Shown here: in pieces, positions 22,028-31,968 of the stretch
Layout of the letters: every line of letters starts with the position of its first letter
Position numbering within the stretch: position 1 is the first letter of the stretch
Assembly (NCBI RefSeq): GCF_022836935.1
Contig: NZ_CP083239.1
Location: 1,553,501-1,617,500 of the forward strand
Source: Ancylobacter polymorphus
GTDB lineage: Bacteria; Pseudomonadota; Alphaproteobacteria; Rhizobiales; Xanthobacteraceae
Length of the DNA stretch: 64,000 nucleotides
Reading direction: 5' to 3'
Position numbers and translations under genes: made by a program
The notes under the pieces: generated by a model
The model's input: only the letters and a program-made list of their open reading frames with translations
Told to the model about the DNA's origin: nothing
Databases searched by the model: none

Positions 22028-22504
22028 TCAGTTCAGGGCCACGATGGCCGCGTTCAGCGAGGTGGCATAGGACACCCAGGCGAGATAGGGAACCAGCAGC
22101 GCGGCGGCGATGCGGTCGATCCGCAGGCAAGCCCAGATCGTCGCGGCGATGGCGAGCCACAGCGCCACCACCACGATGAGCGCCGCGCCCGGCGCCTCCA
22201 GCCCGAAGAAGATCGGCGACCAGATGGCGTTGAGCGCCAGCTGCGCGAGCCACAGGCCGATGGCGCGGCGGCGCTCCGGGGAGGGCGCGTGCAGCTGCCA
22301 CAGCCGCCACAGCGCCACCGCCATCAGCACATAGAGCGTCGTCCAGGCGATGGGGAAGGCCCAGTCCGGCGGGGTCCAGGACGGCTTCACCAGGCCGGCA
22401 TACCAGGTGGGGATTTTCGGCGTGGTGGTGAGCGAGCCGAGCGCGCCGACGCCGAGGCACAGGCCGACGGCGAGGACGAGGCGGAAGAAGGAGAGGGTTT
22501 TCAT
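22028..22504 (-). CDS. tspO: TspO/MBR family tryptophan-rich sensory protein
   Basis: 158 residues, five transmembrane helices rich in Trp (PTWYAGLVKPSWTPPDWAF, WTTLYVLMAVALWRLW). TspO binds porphyrins and in Rhodobacter modulates photosynthesis and oxygen response. The start at 22504 is supported by an AGGAAC site. It heads a leftward run that includes cobalamin adenosyltransferase, which hints at a shared tetrapyrrole theme. Confidence 0.9.
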   Translation of the reverse strand: MKTLSFFRLVLAVGLCLGVGALGSLTTTPKIPTWYAGLVKPSWTPPDWAFPIAWTTLYVLMAVALWRLWQLHAPSPERRRAIGLWLAQLALNAIWSPIFFGLEAPGAALIVVVALWLAIAATIWACLRIDRIAAALLVPYLAWVSYATSLNAAIVALN

Positions 22505-22607
22505 CGCGGTTCCTGCAAGGCTCGGGCACGCCGCCGCCGGTGCGTGCGGAGGCACTACGGATGAGGCGGGCGCCGGGTTCACTTGCCCAAGGGCCCCGGA
22601 CGCAGAA

Positions 22608-22634
22608 CCCCGCCGCCGGAGGCCGGCGACGGGG
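22608..22634 (-). terminator. GC-rich hairpin downstream of host-attachment gene
   Basis: 12-bp arms (CCCCGCCGCCGG and CCGGCGACGGGG, one mismatch) with a 3-base loop, about 40 bp past the stop at 22676 on the minus strand. There is no clear T-run, so it may be a weak terminator or an mRNA end-protecting stem. Confidence 0.35.
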
Positions 22635-22675
22635 CAATGTTAATCCTCTTCGGGGCTTCGGCGAAACCGCCGGCC

Positions 22676-23134
22676 TCAGGCGGCCAGATGCTTCTCGATC
22701 TCGTAGACGGGCAGCTTGACCATGTCGCGGTCGACCTCGGCGGCGAGGATGTCGCTGACCGCCTTGGTGAGATGCGGGCGCAGCGCGCCGAGCGCGCGCG
22801 GGGCGGCGACGATGATGAGCGATTTCACCTCGCCCGCCGTCACCGCCGCATCGAGCCGGCCGGCGACCTGCCGCATGAAGGCGCGCTCGCCCTCTTCCTG
22901 CCAGTCGGTGGGCTCGACCGAGGAGCGCGCCGAGCCGACGGACTGGTGCACGCGGCCGGGCTGGTCGGTGCCCTGTTCGCGGGTCGGCGGGTTTTCCTGC
23001 TCATGCACCTCATGGGTGCGCAGATTGGGGAAGGTGGCGTCGCCCTTGTTGCACAGGATCAGCGCCTTGCGCCCGTCGCAGACGACGACCCACGCGCCTT
23101 CTTCGATCCGGATCTTGTCGTAGCTGGTGCTCAT
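22676..23134 (-). CDS. Host attachment protein family (baeRF-like)
   Basis: 152 residues resembling the host attachment protein family (AtsA-type), now grouped with bacterial archaeo-eukaryotic release-factor-like folds. Visible features: WVVVCDGRKALILCNKG at the N-terminus, a variable charged middle, and KSLIIVAAPRALGALRPHL at about 105-123. It is cytosolic and its biochemical role is uncertain. An FNR/FixK-like box centred 66 bp upstream of the ATG suggests oxygen-responsive expression. Confidence 0.8.
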   Translation of the reverse strand: MSTSYDKIRIEEGAWVVVCDGRKALILCNKGDATFPNLRTHEVHEQENPPTREQGTDQPGRVHQSVGSARSSVEPTDWQEEGERAFMRQVAGRLDAAVTAGEVKSLIIVAAPRALGALRPHLTKAVSDILAAEVDRDMVKLPVYEIEKHLAA

Positions 23135-23192
23135 TCGAGCCTCCTTCCCTTCAACTCACCGTGCCATTGGGCACCCGGGCGGCGCCGGGAGC

Positions 23193-23208
23193 CTTGACCT
23201 TGGTCAAG
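23193..23208. promoter_or_regulatory. FNR/FixK-like box upstream of host-attachment gene
   Basis: CTTGACC-TT-GGTCAAG contains TTGAC-N4-GTCAA, the layout bound by FNR/FixK/DNR regulators. Centred at 23200.5, it would sit at -41.5 of a start site near 23159, the class II activator position; the -10 there (CAATGG-like) is poor. Confidence 0.5.
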
Positions 23209-23241
23209 CGGCGGGAGGGCGGGGAGGTTCCGCCGTTCGTG

Positions 23242-24075
23242 TCAGAGCCGGCCTTCGCGGGCGCGGCGGATGGCGGCGTTGAGTTCGCCGCCATACACGA
23301 AGATGGAGGCGGTGGTGTAGAGGAAGACCAGCGCGATCATGACCGAGGCGAGGCCGGCATAGGTGGTGACGTAATTGCCGGCGAATTCGGCGAGGTAGCG
23401 CCCGAAGGCGGCACCGGCGGCGAGCCACAAGGCCAGCGTCACCAATATGCCCGGCAGCACCTGCGACAGGGTGCGCCGCCCCGCCGGCAGCCACATATGC
23501 GCCACCACCAGCGCCACGATCAGGATCACCGAGGTGGCGGCGTAGCGCAGGAAGGTGATGACCCAGCCAAAGGGTTCCAGCGCCGGCACATAGCGCACCG
23601 CCGCCAGCCACAGCACCGGGCCGAGCACCACGAGGAAGGACAGCGCCAGCAGCCCGGCGGCGCCGACCACGACATAGCCGATGGATTCGAGGCGCAGCCA
23701 GTACCAGGCTCGGGCCTCGCGCATGCCATAGGCGCGGTTGAGCCCGATGCGCAGGCTCTCAATGCCGTTGGACGAGAAATAGATCGCCAGCACCACACCG
23801 ATGGTCAGCACGTCGGTGCGGACCTGGGTGAGCACGTTGCGGATTTCGCGGCCGATCGGGTCCGCCACCTGCGAGGGCCAGGCTTCCAGCATCAGCTGCA
23901 CCGTCTCCTCGGCGAGGTTCTTGAAATCGAAGAACGCCGCCAGCGCGGTGACGAAGATGAGGAACGGAAACAGCGACATCAGCGCCGACAGCGCGATGTG
24001 GCTGGCGATCGCCCAGCCATCATCCTCGACGAAGCGCCAGAAGGCGTCCCAGGCAATGTCGAAGGCGCGAAACAA
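23242..24075 (-). CDS. YihY/BrkB-family membrane protein
   Basis: 277 residues with six transmembrane helices. Features include the N-terminal WDAFWRFVEDDGWAIASHIALSALMSLFPFLIF, the central GIESLRIGLNRAYG motif, and late helices ending GGELNAAIRRARE. Family members were once named RNase BN and then virulence factor BrkB; the function is not firmly known (possibly flippase or transporter). It starts with TTG, backed by GAGGAGA 9 bases upstream. The gap to proA is divergent. Confidence 0.88.
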   Translation of the reverse strand: MFRAFDIAWDAFWRFVEDDGWAIASHIALSALMSLFPFLIFVTALAAFFDFKNLAEETVQLMLEAWPSQVADPIGREIRNVLTQVRTDVLTIGVVLAIYFSSNGIESLRIGLNRAYGMREARAWYWLRLESIGYVVVGAAGLLALSFLVVLGPVLWLAAVRYVPALEPFGWVITFLRYAATSVILIVALVVAHMWLPAGRRTLSQVLPGILVTLALWLAAGAAFGRYLAEFAGNYVTTYAGLASVMIALVFLYTTASIFVYGGELNAAIRRAREGRL

Positions 24076-24278
24076 CGGCGGCGGTCTCCTCGCGGATGCG
24101 CCTCAACGGGCGGGCATTGTGCCGTGACATCGGATGCCCGCGCGCAAATGGCAAGCCTCGCGGGCGCGATATGGTAAAGAGCCGCAATGATGGCCATTTG
24201 CTTTTGGCGCCCGGCCGCCGCTTCGTGGTAGAGAGGGCGCCCGCTTTTAGCGCCCCTTGAACTCGAACGGGTGACATC

Positions 24279-25619
24279 ATGACCGCCTCCTCCGCCCTGC
24301 GCCCCGCCACCGTCTCCGCGTCCGTTGCCGGCGCGCCGGCGCCGCGCGGGCCGGAGGGCGAGGATGTGGCGACAGTCATGGCCGGGATCGGCGCCCGCGC
24401 CCGCGCCGCCGCCCGCACGCTGGCTCTGGCCCCGGCGGCGGTGAAGGAGGCGGGCCTGCGCGCCGCCGCGCAGGCGATCCGCGACCGGGCGCCCGCCATT
24501 CTCGCCGCCAATGGCGAGGACCTCGCTGCCGCCCGCGCCGCCGGCATGAGCACGGCGCTGCAGGACCGGCTGGTGCTGAACGAGGCGCGCCTTGAGGCCA
24601 TCGCCCGCGCGGTGGAGGAGATCGCCGCGCTGCCCGACCCGGTGGGGCAGGTGACCGAGAGCTGGGAGCGGCCGAACGGCCTGCGTCTGGAGCGGGTGCG
24701 CACGCCGCTCGGCGTCATCGGCGTGATCTATGAGAGCCGGCCCAATGTGACGGCGGACGCTGGCAGCCTGTGCCTGAAGGCCGGCAATGCGGTGATCCTG
24801 CGCGGCGGCTCCGACAGCTTCCATTCCTCCCGCGCCATCCATGAAGCGCTGGTGGAAGGGCTCACCAGTGCCGGCCTGCCGGCGGACGCGATCCAGCTGG
24901 TGCCGACCCGCGACCGCGCGGCGGTGGGCGAGATGCTGGCCGGGCTCGGCGGCAAGCTCGACGTGATCGTGCCGCGCGGCGGCAAGAGCCTCGTCGCCCG
25001 CGTGCAGGCGGAGGCGCGCGTGCCGGTCTTCGCCCATCTCGAAGGGCTGGTGCATGTCTATGTCGACAAGGCCGCCGATCTCGAAAAATCGCTCGCCATC
25101 GTGAAGAACGCCAAGCTGCGCCGCACCAGCGTGTGCGGGGCGGCGGAGACGCTGCTGGTGGACCGTGCGGATGCGTCCCGCCTGCTCGCCCCGCTCGTCA
25201 CCATGCTGCTCGACGAGGGCTGCGCGGTGCGCGGCGACGAAGCCGCCCGGGCGGTGGACCCGCGCGTGACCGAGGCCAGCGACGAGGACTGGCGCACGGA
25301 ATATCTCGACGCCGTCATCTCGGTGAAGCTGGTCGACGGGGTGGAAGAGGCCATCGATCATATCGAGACCTATGGCTCGCACCACACCGACGCCATCCTC
25401 ACCGAGGACGCCGCCACCGCCGAGCGCTTCCTCGGCGAGGTCGATTCCGCCATCGTGGTGCACAACGCCTCCACCCAGTTCGCCGATGGCGGCGAGTTCG
25501 GCTTCGGCGGCGAGATCGGCATCGCCACGGGGCGCATGCATGCGCGCGGGCCGGTGGGTGCCGAGCAGCTGACCTCGTTCAAATACCGCGTGCGCGGCTC
25601 CGGCCAGATCCGGCCGTGA
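24279..25619 (+). CDS. proA: Gamma-glutamyl phosphate reductase ProA
   Basis: NADPH-dependent second step of proline synthesis. 446 residues, with an approximately 25-residue low-complexity Ala/Pro N-terminal extension compared with the usual 417-430. Catalytic Cys286 lies in [26 protein letters not shown] and SHHTDAIL are family motifs. proB is not in the window. It is followed by nadD, as in relatives where proB-proA-nadD is conserved. Confidence 0.95.
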   Translation: MTASSALRPATVSASVAGAPAPRGPEGEDVATVMAGIGARARAAARTLALAPAAVKEAGLRAAAQAIRDRAPAILAANGEDLAAARAAGMSTALQDRLVLNEARLEAIARAVEEIAALPDPVGQVTESWERPNGLRLERVRTPLGVIGVIYESRPNVTADAGSLCLKAGNAVILRGGSDSFHSSRAIHEALVEGLTSAGLPADAIQLVPTRDRAAVGEMLAGLGGKLDVIVPRGGKSLVARVQAEARVPVFAHLEGLVHVYVDKAADLEKSLAIVKNAKLRRTSVCGAAETLLVDRADASRLLAPLVTMLLDEGCAVRGDEAARAVDPRVTEASDEDWRTEYLDAVISVKLVDGVEEAIDHIETYGSHHTDAILTEDAATAERFLGEVDSAIVVHNASTQFADGGEFGFGGEIGIATGRMHARGPVGAEQLTSFKYRVRGSGQIRP

Positions 25620-25650
25620 CATGCCTTCGCTGACCTGCCGCGCGCGCGCC

Positions 25651-25866
<216 letters not shown>

Positions 25867-26591
25867 TGACGTTGGCCTGTTGCCGTCGCTTGCCCGCATT
25901 CCCCCGCTGGCGCCGGGCCTGCGCGTGGGGCTCTATGGCGGCAGCTTCAACCCCGCGCATGAGGCGCACCGCGCCGCCAGCCTGCTGGCGCTGAAGCGGC
26001 TGCGGCTCGACCGCGTGTGGTGGCTGGTGACGCCCGGCAACCCCCTGAAGGACAACCGCGCGCTGCCCCCGCTCGATGCCCGGCTGGCGCAGGCGCGGGC
26101 GGTGGCCGACCATCCCGCGCTGGTGCCGACCGGGCTGGAGGCCGGGCTCGGCACCCGCTTCAGCTTCGACACGGTGGCGGCGCTGGTGCGGCGCTTTCCC
26201 GGCGTGCGCTTCGTCTGGCTGATGGGGGCGGACAATCTCGCCGCCTTCCACCGCTGGCAGCACTGGCGGGAGATCGCGGCGCTGGTGCCCATCGCCATCA
26301 TCGACCGGCCCGGCTGCACCTTCCCCGCCATGGCGAGCCCGGCGGCGCAGGCGCTGGCGCGCTGGCGCGTGCCCGAGAGCGAGGCCGCCGCCCTGCCGCT
26401 GCTGCGCCCGCCGGCCTGGGTGTTCCTGCACGGGCTGAAATCGCCGCTGTCCTCGACCCAGCTGCGCGCGCAGGGGTAGGCGCGGGCGGCGCTCTGGCGA
26501 GGGCCGGCGGGCCGTGCCAGACTGGTGTCCTGTTCCTGCGCCACCGTTCCTCCCCAGCCCTTCCTCCCCCAGCCATGCCTCGCGGTGCCTG

Positions 26592-28085
26592 ATGCTGTTC
26601 TCCCCGAACCGGCTTCTGCAGGAGCCGGCGCCTCTCGCGTGGCTGGAGCGCCAGAGCTGGCATCCCTGGCTCATTGTCGGCCTCGTCTCCATCGGCGCCT
26701 TTGTCGGCCAGCTCGACGCCACCATCGTGCAGCTGGCATTGCCCGCGCTGGGGCGGGCCTTCGACGTGAGCCTGCAGCAGGTGAGCTGGGTGGCGCTGTC
26801 CTATCTCCTCGCCTTCGCCTCCTTCCTGCCGATCTTCGGCCGGCTGTGCGAGATCCATGGCCGCAAGACGCTGTACATTGCCGGCTATGCACTTTTCATC
26901 GTGGCCAGCGCGCTGTGCGCTCTGGCCGAGAGCTTCGGCCAACTCGTCGCCTTCCGCTTCCTGCAGGGCATGGGCGGGGCGCTGCTCGGCGCCAACAGCA
27001 TCGCCATTCTGGTGCAGGCGGTGCCGGAGGCGGCGCGCGGCCGGGCGCTCGGCTATTTCGCCGCGGCGCAGGCGGTGGGGATGAGCGCCGGCCCGGCGCT
27101 GGGCGGTTTCATCGTCGAGGCGCTCGGCTGGCGCTGGATCTTCGGCCTTACCGTGCCGTTTGGCGTGCTGGCCATTCTGGCCGGTTGGCTCGCTCTGCCG
27201 CGTGGGGCGGCGGGTGGCGACAAGCCGGCCTTCGACGGGGGCGGGGCGCTGCTGATCGGCCCGGCGCTGATCCTCATTGTGGCGACGCTGAACCATGTCT
27301 CCAGCTGGGGCCTCGCCTCGCCGCTGACGCTGGCGAGCCTCCTCGTCGCCGCGCTGCTCCTATGGGTCCTGCGGCGGCGCGAAACGCGCACCGCCGCGCC
27401 GCTGATCGACCCGCGCCTGTTCACCGCACGCGCCTTCCGCTGGGGCGCGCTGGCGGTGGTGCTGGGCTATGGGCTGCTCTATGGCGTGTTCTTCCTCATG
27501 TCCTTCGGCCTCGCCCATGGCTATGGCGAAAGCGCCGGCGCGGCCGGGTTGCGGCTGGCGCTGGTGCCGGTGGCGCTGGGGCTCACCGCGCCGTTCAGCC
27601 ATGATGCGAGCCGCCTGCTCGGCCCCCGCCGCATCGGCCCCGCCGGCATGGGGCTGGTGCTGGCCGGGCTGGCGATCCTCGGCGCGACCTTCGGCCTCTC
27701 GCCCTATCATCATGTGCTGGACACGGTGTCCTTCGTGCTCATCGGCATCGGGCTCGGCCTGTTCGTGGCGCCGAACAGCCACGCCACCCTCGCCGCCGCG
27801 CCGGCCGGCCTCGCCGGGGCGGCGGGGTCGCTGCTCAATCTGATGCGCGTGCTCGGCACCAGCCTCGGCGTCGCTGCCGGGGCGAGCATGCTGGCCTGGC
27901 GGCTCGCGGTGGAAACGGGAAGCGGTGCCGGCACCGCCGCTGTGGCGACCCTCGCCGCCGACGGCCCCGGCCTGCTGGCGGCGGTGCGCACCAGCCTGCC
28001 GCTGCTGGCGCTGATGGCGCTCCTAGCCGCCGTCGCGGCGCGGAAGGCGGCGGGGGGAGGGGCCGCAGAGGCGCGGAAGGGGTGA
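26592..28085 (+). CDS. DHA2-family MFS multidrug exporter
   Basis: 497 residues, 14 predicted transmembrane helices. Motifs: LDATIVQLALPALGRAFDV in helix 1, motif A-like GRLCEIHGRKTLYIAGY after helix 2, and motif C-like GMSAGPALGGFIVEALGWRWIF. The family exports drugs and toxic lipophiles by proton antiport (EmrB/QacA type). No EmrA-like adaptor or regulator is adjacent. The ATG at 26592 is preferred; the upstream open part is proline-rich and not family-like. It is the first gene of the insert between the two nadD copies. Confidence 0.88.
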   Translation: MLFSPNRLLQEPAPLAWLERQSWHPWLIVGLVSIGAFVGQLDATIVQLALPALGRAFDVSLQQVSWVALSYLLAFASFLPIFGRLCEIHGRKTLYIAGYALFIVASALCALAESFGQLVAFRFLQGMGGALLGANSIAILVQAVPEAARGRALGYFAAAQAVGMSAGPALGGFIVEALGWRWIFGLTVPFGVLAILAGWLALPRGAAGGDKPAFDGGGALLIGPALILIVATLNHVSSWGLASPLTLASLLVAALLLWVLRRRETRTAAPLIDPRLFTARAFRWGALAVVLGYGLLYGVFFLMSFGLAHGYGESAGAAGLRLALVPVALGLTAPFSHDASRLLGPRRIGPAGMGLVLAGLAILGATFGLSPYHHVLDTVSFVLIGIGLGLFVAPNSHATLAAAPAGLAGAAGSLLNLMRVLGTSLGVAAGASMLAWRLAVETGSGAGTAAVATLAADGPGLLAAVRTSLPLLALMALLAAVAARKAAGGGAAEARKG

Positions 28086-28148
28086 GGCGGGTAGCAGCTG
28101 CGCCATTTACCGTGTCAGCCGCGTGCTACGTCCCCGAGCTGCCCGACC

Positions 28149-29816
28149 TTATGGTGCGTACCGCCAGTATTGGACGGGGCTGGGCGGTTCGGGGACCGCT
28201 CGGATCTGAACGAGGCGGGGAGGCGGCTGATTCAGCCGCATCATCGATCCGATGTCCTCCAAGACGGCGCGGGAAGCCGCAAAAGCATTGTGGTTGAGGC
28301 CTAAAATATCGCTGCCAACTGCCGTTACATCGATTGTCTCTATGCCCGGGACCAAAACAGGACCCGTCGTGGGGACATCACCGGCACGAGGTACGCCGCC
28401 CGCCAGCCCACGCGACACGGCCAGCGCGCGATCGGCAGCCGAGGCGTACAGCGTCATACCGCCAACGATGGCCTTGGCCTTCGGAGCCAGATCCAGAAAT
28501 ACGTCCCGGTCGACATCCGGCGCCGCCATGACAAGCCGTGCGATCCCGATTGGATTGGTGGTCTGGGCGTAGCCGGCCAAGGCATCGAGCGTTAGGAGAT
28601 TTCCCATGCTGTGAGCCAGCACATTGATTTGTTCGACACCATACTCGCGGTTGAGCTTTTCGATCAGTTCAAGAAAGGCGCTGCGCGCGAGCGCTGCGCT
28701 CTCCTTATCATAGAGGTAGTCGGTCGTTTCGCCCCTTGATGCCCAACTGAAGAGCACCGATATACCTGTGAACTGAAGATCCCAGATTATCTGCGCATTC
28801 CGAAATGCGGACTCTTCGAAACTTGTGTTGAAGCCGTGCACAAATATAAGTGCTGTCCGCGAGTGATGACTCCTTATGATGTTTCCAAATAACTCCTCAT
28901 TTACCGGAATAACGCGCTTGATGACGAAATGTTTGTTGTCATTCGGCGTAAAGCCAAATGTAATTCCGAACAGACTCCAGCTTGCGGGAAGTTCGATGTG
29001 GCCGATCTTGTGGTCCTCCGGGATGCGCACGGAGGCGATCCCGTAGCTGAGACCCGCTCGGTTTCCGCTGTAGGAAGCGATCGCCGTATCCGTCGGTTTA
29101 ACCTCTTGCCGCGTTGTCGCAATCAGGAACTCGACGACACGCGCGTCAACGAGAGGGGGCGGAGGCGCAAGGTCTACGGCCTGCGCTGGCTGTAGCGGGT
29201 TAATCTTCAGCGGGTCGATGAAATCTTCGTTTGGGACATCAGCCCTTAAATGTCCCTGATTAAGTAAATCAGGAGAGATTCCAGCGTAATCGCTCCACCA
29301 ATTTTGTTTTGTTGCCCGATCCCATTCGTAAAAGCCAGATGTCCGGCCATTACTACTATCTAAGCGAGAGGTTAGAGAGGAGGGTCGCGTATCGATGAGC
29401 TCCTGCGAGGCAATCGACCCATCGGGAAGAAGGCCAAGGCGCCACTCACTCACGCCGCCATCATGAAAAACGCGGGCGTTGACGAGTATCAAACCCTGAG
29501 ATGCTACGGCCGCGCTGAACGCGACACGGACAGGGCGACCAAGCGATTTCAACTTCGCATCAGTGGAGGTGGTTGTTGTGTGGCGCAGCAATGCTTCCGT
29601 GAATGCAAGGCTTTGCGCTGAGATAAAAGGGTCTGTGGTGGGGCGTTGGGAAACGTCTTGCTCGGAAGGACTGCAAAGGACGGGACCAAAGGTACCGCCG
29701 CATATCGGTTCGCCGGCTGGACCGAAGCCAATGATCGCTGGAGTTTGCGCTGCGCATGGCATGGCGAAGGACAACCAAGCGATGACAGTCGCAATTGCGT
29801 GCTGTGAGCCTTTCAT
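28149..29816 (-). CDS. Secreted alpha/beta hydrolase (DUF900-like)
   Basis: 555 residues. A signal peptide ends near residue 24 (CAAQ). About 250 residues of unrecognised sequence follow, then a DUF900-type hydrolase domain: IFVHGFNTSFEESAFRNAQ, FSWASRG, and nucleophile Ser403 in AHSMGNL. It is probably periplasmic or extracellular and may act on esters, lipids or peptides; the substrate is unknown. GAGGGGG lies before the ATG. GC content is lower than in the flanking MFS and nhaA genes, so it may be a separate acquisition. It is divergent from nhaA and convergent with the MFS gene. Confidence 0.85.
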   Translation of the reverse strand: MKGSQHAIATVIAWLSFAMPCAAQTPAIIGFGPAGEPICGGTFGPVLCSPSEQDVSQRPTTDPFISAQSLAFTEALLRHTTTTSTDAKLKSLGRPVRVAFSAAVASQGLILVNARVFHDGGVSEWRLGLLPDGSIASQELIDTRPSSLTSRLDSSNGRTSGFYEWDRATKQNWWSDYAGISPDLLNQGHLRADVPNEDFIDPLKINPLQPAQAVDLAPPPPLVDARVVEFLIATTRQEVKPTDTAIASYSGNRAGLSYGIASVRIPEDHKIGHIELPASWSLFGITFGFTPNDNKHFVIKRVIPVNEELFGNIIRSHHSRTALIFVHGFNTSFEESAFRNAQIIWDLQFTGISVLFSWASRGETTDYLYDKESAALARSAFLELIEKLNREYGVEQINVLAHSMGNLLTLDALAGYAQTTNPIGIARLVMAAPDVDRDVFLDLAPKAKAIVGGMTLYASAADRALAVSRGLAGGVPRAGDVPTTGPVLVPGIETIDVTAVGSDILGLNHNAFAASRAVLEDIGSMMRLNQPPPRLVQIRAVPEPPSPVQYWRYAP

Positions 29817-30135
29817 GGCAGCCCCCTCGTGCGCGCGGTCGCTGGGAGAAGAGAGGTCACTTTCTCAATAAATAAGAGCCTCGAAAAGGTTTGCACCTAC
29901 GATTATACTGGTCAACAGCGAAATATGGCTCATGCAATTACGATTGCCCGCATGCCATGGGATTGTCTCTCGGTCGTCCGGCAAACGAGCGCTTCCGCCA
30001 GGGTGCCGGATTCCGACCCCCCGCCCCTAGCCTTCCGCAGCGTCATACCCTAAATAGGCTTCCGGGTGTCGTCGGCTGCATCCCGCAGCTGGGGCAGGTA
30101 TGCGCTGGTCGGGCCGCCGCGCGGGACCTGTTTGC
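29817..30135. other. Divergent intergenic region, hydrolase/nhaA
   Basis: 319 bp without a gene. The left half is AT-rich, with a perfect minus-strand -10 TATAAT at 29902-29907 for the hydrolase but a poor -35. The right half is GC-rich and could form structure upstream of nhaA. A possible plus-strand -10 (TAAATA, near 30051-30056) is present. Whether an nhaA-type ion riboswitch is here cannot be decided by eye. Confidence 0.4.
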
Positions 30136-31509
30136 ATGGCCGGACGCCTTTATCGTCGCACCAGCGCGCGTGCGCGCCTCGCCACCGAGCGCGCTTTCCA
30201 CGCCGCCGAACGTTTCCTGCATATCGAAGCCGTCAGCGGCCTGGTGCTGCTGGCCGCGGCGGCGATCGCGCTGATCTGGGCGAATTCGCCCTATGCGCAG
30301 AGCTATCACGACCTCTGGCACGCGCCGCTGAGCTTCGGCATTGGCGGGCTCACCGTGTCGCACTCGCTGCATTTCTGGGTCAATGACGCGCTCATGACCC
30401 TGTTCTTCCTTGTGGTGGGGATGGAGATACGGCGGGAGATTCACGAAGGCGCGCTCTCCAAGCTGCGCGCGGCGGTGCTGCCCATGGCGGCGGCGGTCGG
30501 CGGCGTCGCCCTTCCCGCGCTGATCTATGTCGCGTTGAACCCGGTGCCTGGCCAGATCGAGGGATGGGCGGTGCCGACGGCGACCGACATCGCCTTCGCC
30601 GTCGGCGTGCTGGCGCTGCTGGGGCGCTCCATCCCGCCCAATCTGCGCGTGTTCCTGCTGGCGCTGGCGATCATCGACGACATCGCGGCCATCCTCATCA
30701 TCGCCCTGTTCTATTCCGGCGGCATCGATCCGGCGGGACTGCTGATCGGGCTCGCGGGCCTCGCCATGGTGGTGGCGCTGCAAATGGCCGGCATCGGCTC
30801 GGCCTGGGCCTATGTGCTGCCCGGCGCGGTGCTGTGGATCGGGCTGTTGCAGGCGGGCGCGCACCCCACCCTCGCCGGGGTGATGCTCGGCATGCTGACC
30901 CCGGTGCTGCCGGCGCGCGGGCGCGAGCCGGCGCTGAATGCGGCGATGCGGGCGCTGGACGAGATCCGCGCCAGGGCCGCCCGTTCGCCCGAGGCGGCCG
31001 CCAGCCTGCTGCCGCCGCTGCGCCGCCTCGCCCTCGCCCAGCGCGAGATGACCCCGCCGGTAACGCGGGTGCAGATGCTGCTGCACCCCTATGTCGCCTA
31101 TGGCGTGATGCCGATCTTCGCCCTCGCCAATGCCGGGGTGAGCCTCGACGGGGTCGATCTCGGCCGGGCGGATGCCTTCGCCGTGATGGCGGGCGTGGTG
31201 GTGGCGCTGGTGGTGGGCAAGCCGCTCGGGGTGTTCGCCGCCAGCTGGCTGGTGGTGCGTGCCGGCTGGGGCAGCCTGCCGCCGGGCGTCACCTGGGGCG
31301 GGGTGCTGCTGGTGGGGCTGCTGGCCGGTATCGGCTTCACCATGTCGATCTTCATCGCGACGCTCGCCTTCGCCGACCCGGCGCTGCTCGGCGCCGCCAA
31401 GCTCGGCGTGCTGGTCGCCTCGCTCACCGCCGTCGGCCTCGGCCTCGGCTGGGGGCTGGTGCAGGCGCGGCGGGCGCGGGCGGTGGCGGCCGCTTCCGCC
31501 TCGGCCTGA
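30136..31509 (+). CDS. nhaA: Na+/H+ antiporter NhaA
   Basis: 457 residues, twelve transmembrane helices. [15 protein letters not shown] carries the helix IV aspartate and [10 protein letters not shown] the paired Asp181/Asp182 equivalent to Asp163/Asp164 of E. coli NhaA. The C-terminal [15 protein letters not shown] is conserved. It expels Na+ or Li+ for protons at alkaline pH. The ATG at 30136 (MAGRLYRR) is chosen over an earlier one 12 codons upstream. A linker of charged/Ala residues (about 275-310) is longer than in E. coli. It lies 22 bp before the nadD remnant. Confidence 0.94.
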   Translation: MAGRLYRRTSARARLATERAFHAAERFLHIEAVSGLVLLAAAAIALIWANSPYAQSYHDLWHAPLSFGIGGLTVSHSLHFWVNDALMTLFFLVVGMEIRREIHEGALSKLRAAVLPMAAAVGGVALPALIYVALNPVPGQIEGWAVPTATDIAFAVGVLALLGRSIPPNLRVFLLALAIIDDIAAILIIALFYSGGIDPAGLLIGLAGLAMVVALQMAGIGSAWAYVLPGAVLWIGLLQAGAHPTLAGVMLGMLTPVLPARGREPALNAAMRALDEIRARAARSPEAAASLLPPLRRLALAQREMTPPVTRVQMLLHPYVAYGVMPIFALANAGVSLDGVDLGRADAFAVMAGVVVALVVGKPLGVFAASWLVVRAGWGSLPPGVTWGGVLLVGLLAGIGFTMSIFIATLAFADPALLGAAKLGVLVASLTAVGLGLGWGLVQARRARAVAAASASA

Positions 31510-31530
31510 GGCACACCTGGGGGGCGGGCG

Positions 31531-31812
31531 GAAGGGGCGCTTTCCCGGTGGTGCCTGTCGGTTTGGCAGAGGGGGGACAGCCTCGCCGCCTTCCACCGCT
31601 GGCAGCACTGGCGCGAGATTGCGGCGCTGGTGCCGATGGCGATCATCGGCCGCCATGGGTGCACCTTCCCCGCCATGGCCAGCCCGGTGGCGCAGGCGCT
31701 CGCCCGCGGGTGTCGGAGTTCGAGGCGGCCATGCTCCTCACGCGGCGCCTGCCGGCGTGGGTTTTTTGCACGCCCTCAAGTCGCCGGTGTCCTCGATGCG
31801 GATACGGGGGGA
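31531..31812 (+). pseudogene. nadD 3'-end remnant (duplicate)
   Basis: A decayed second copy of the last 290 bp of the intact nadD at 26190-26479. A 32-bp stretch is identical (31582-31613 against 26237-26268). Translation matches NadD in three successive frames: [18 protein letters not shown], then RVSEFEAAMLLTRRLPAWVF, then FLHALKSPVSSMRIRG. At least two frameshifts therefore separate them, and no start remains. It cannot code for an enzyme. It sits on the rsfS side, where nadD normally lies. Confidence 0.9.
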
Positions 31813-31968
31813 TGATAGTTGGTTGGGAAGGGGCCCTTGGCGTGGCGGCGGTCCGCCGAGATGCCTTGCCACTGGCGACGCGGCGCCCGCTCGGGTCCTA
31901 TCTTGGGCTGATGCTCCGATTCATTCGGGCGATAAAATTCTCTCGACGCTATACTGCTTCCATGTGGA

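Noticed and set aside
31539..31815. Short open frames in the nadD remnant as real small genes
   Set aside because: Each matches only part of NadD and breaks at frameshifts.
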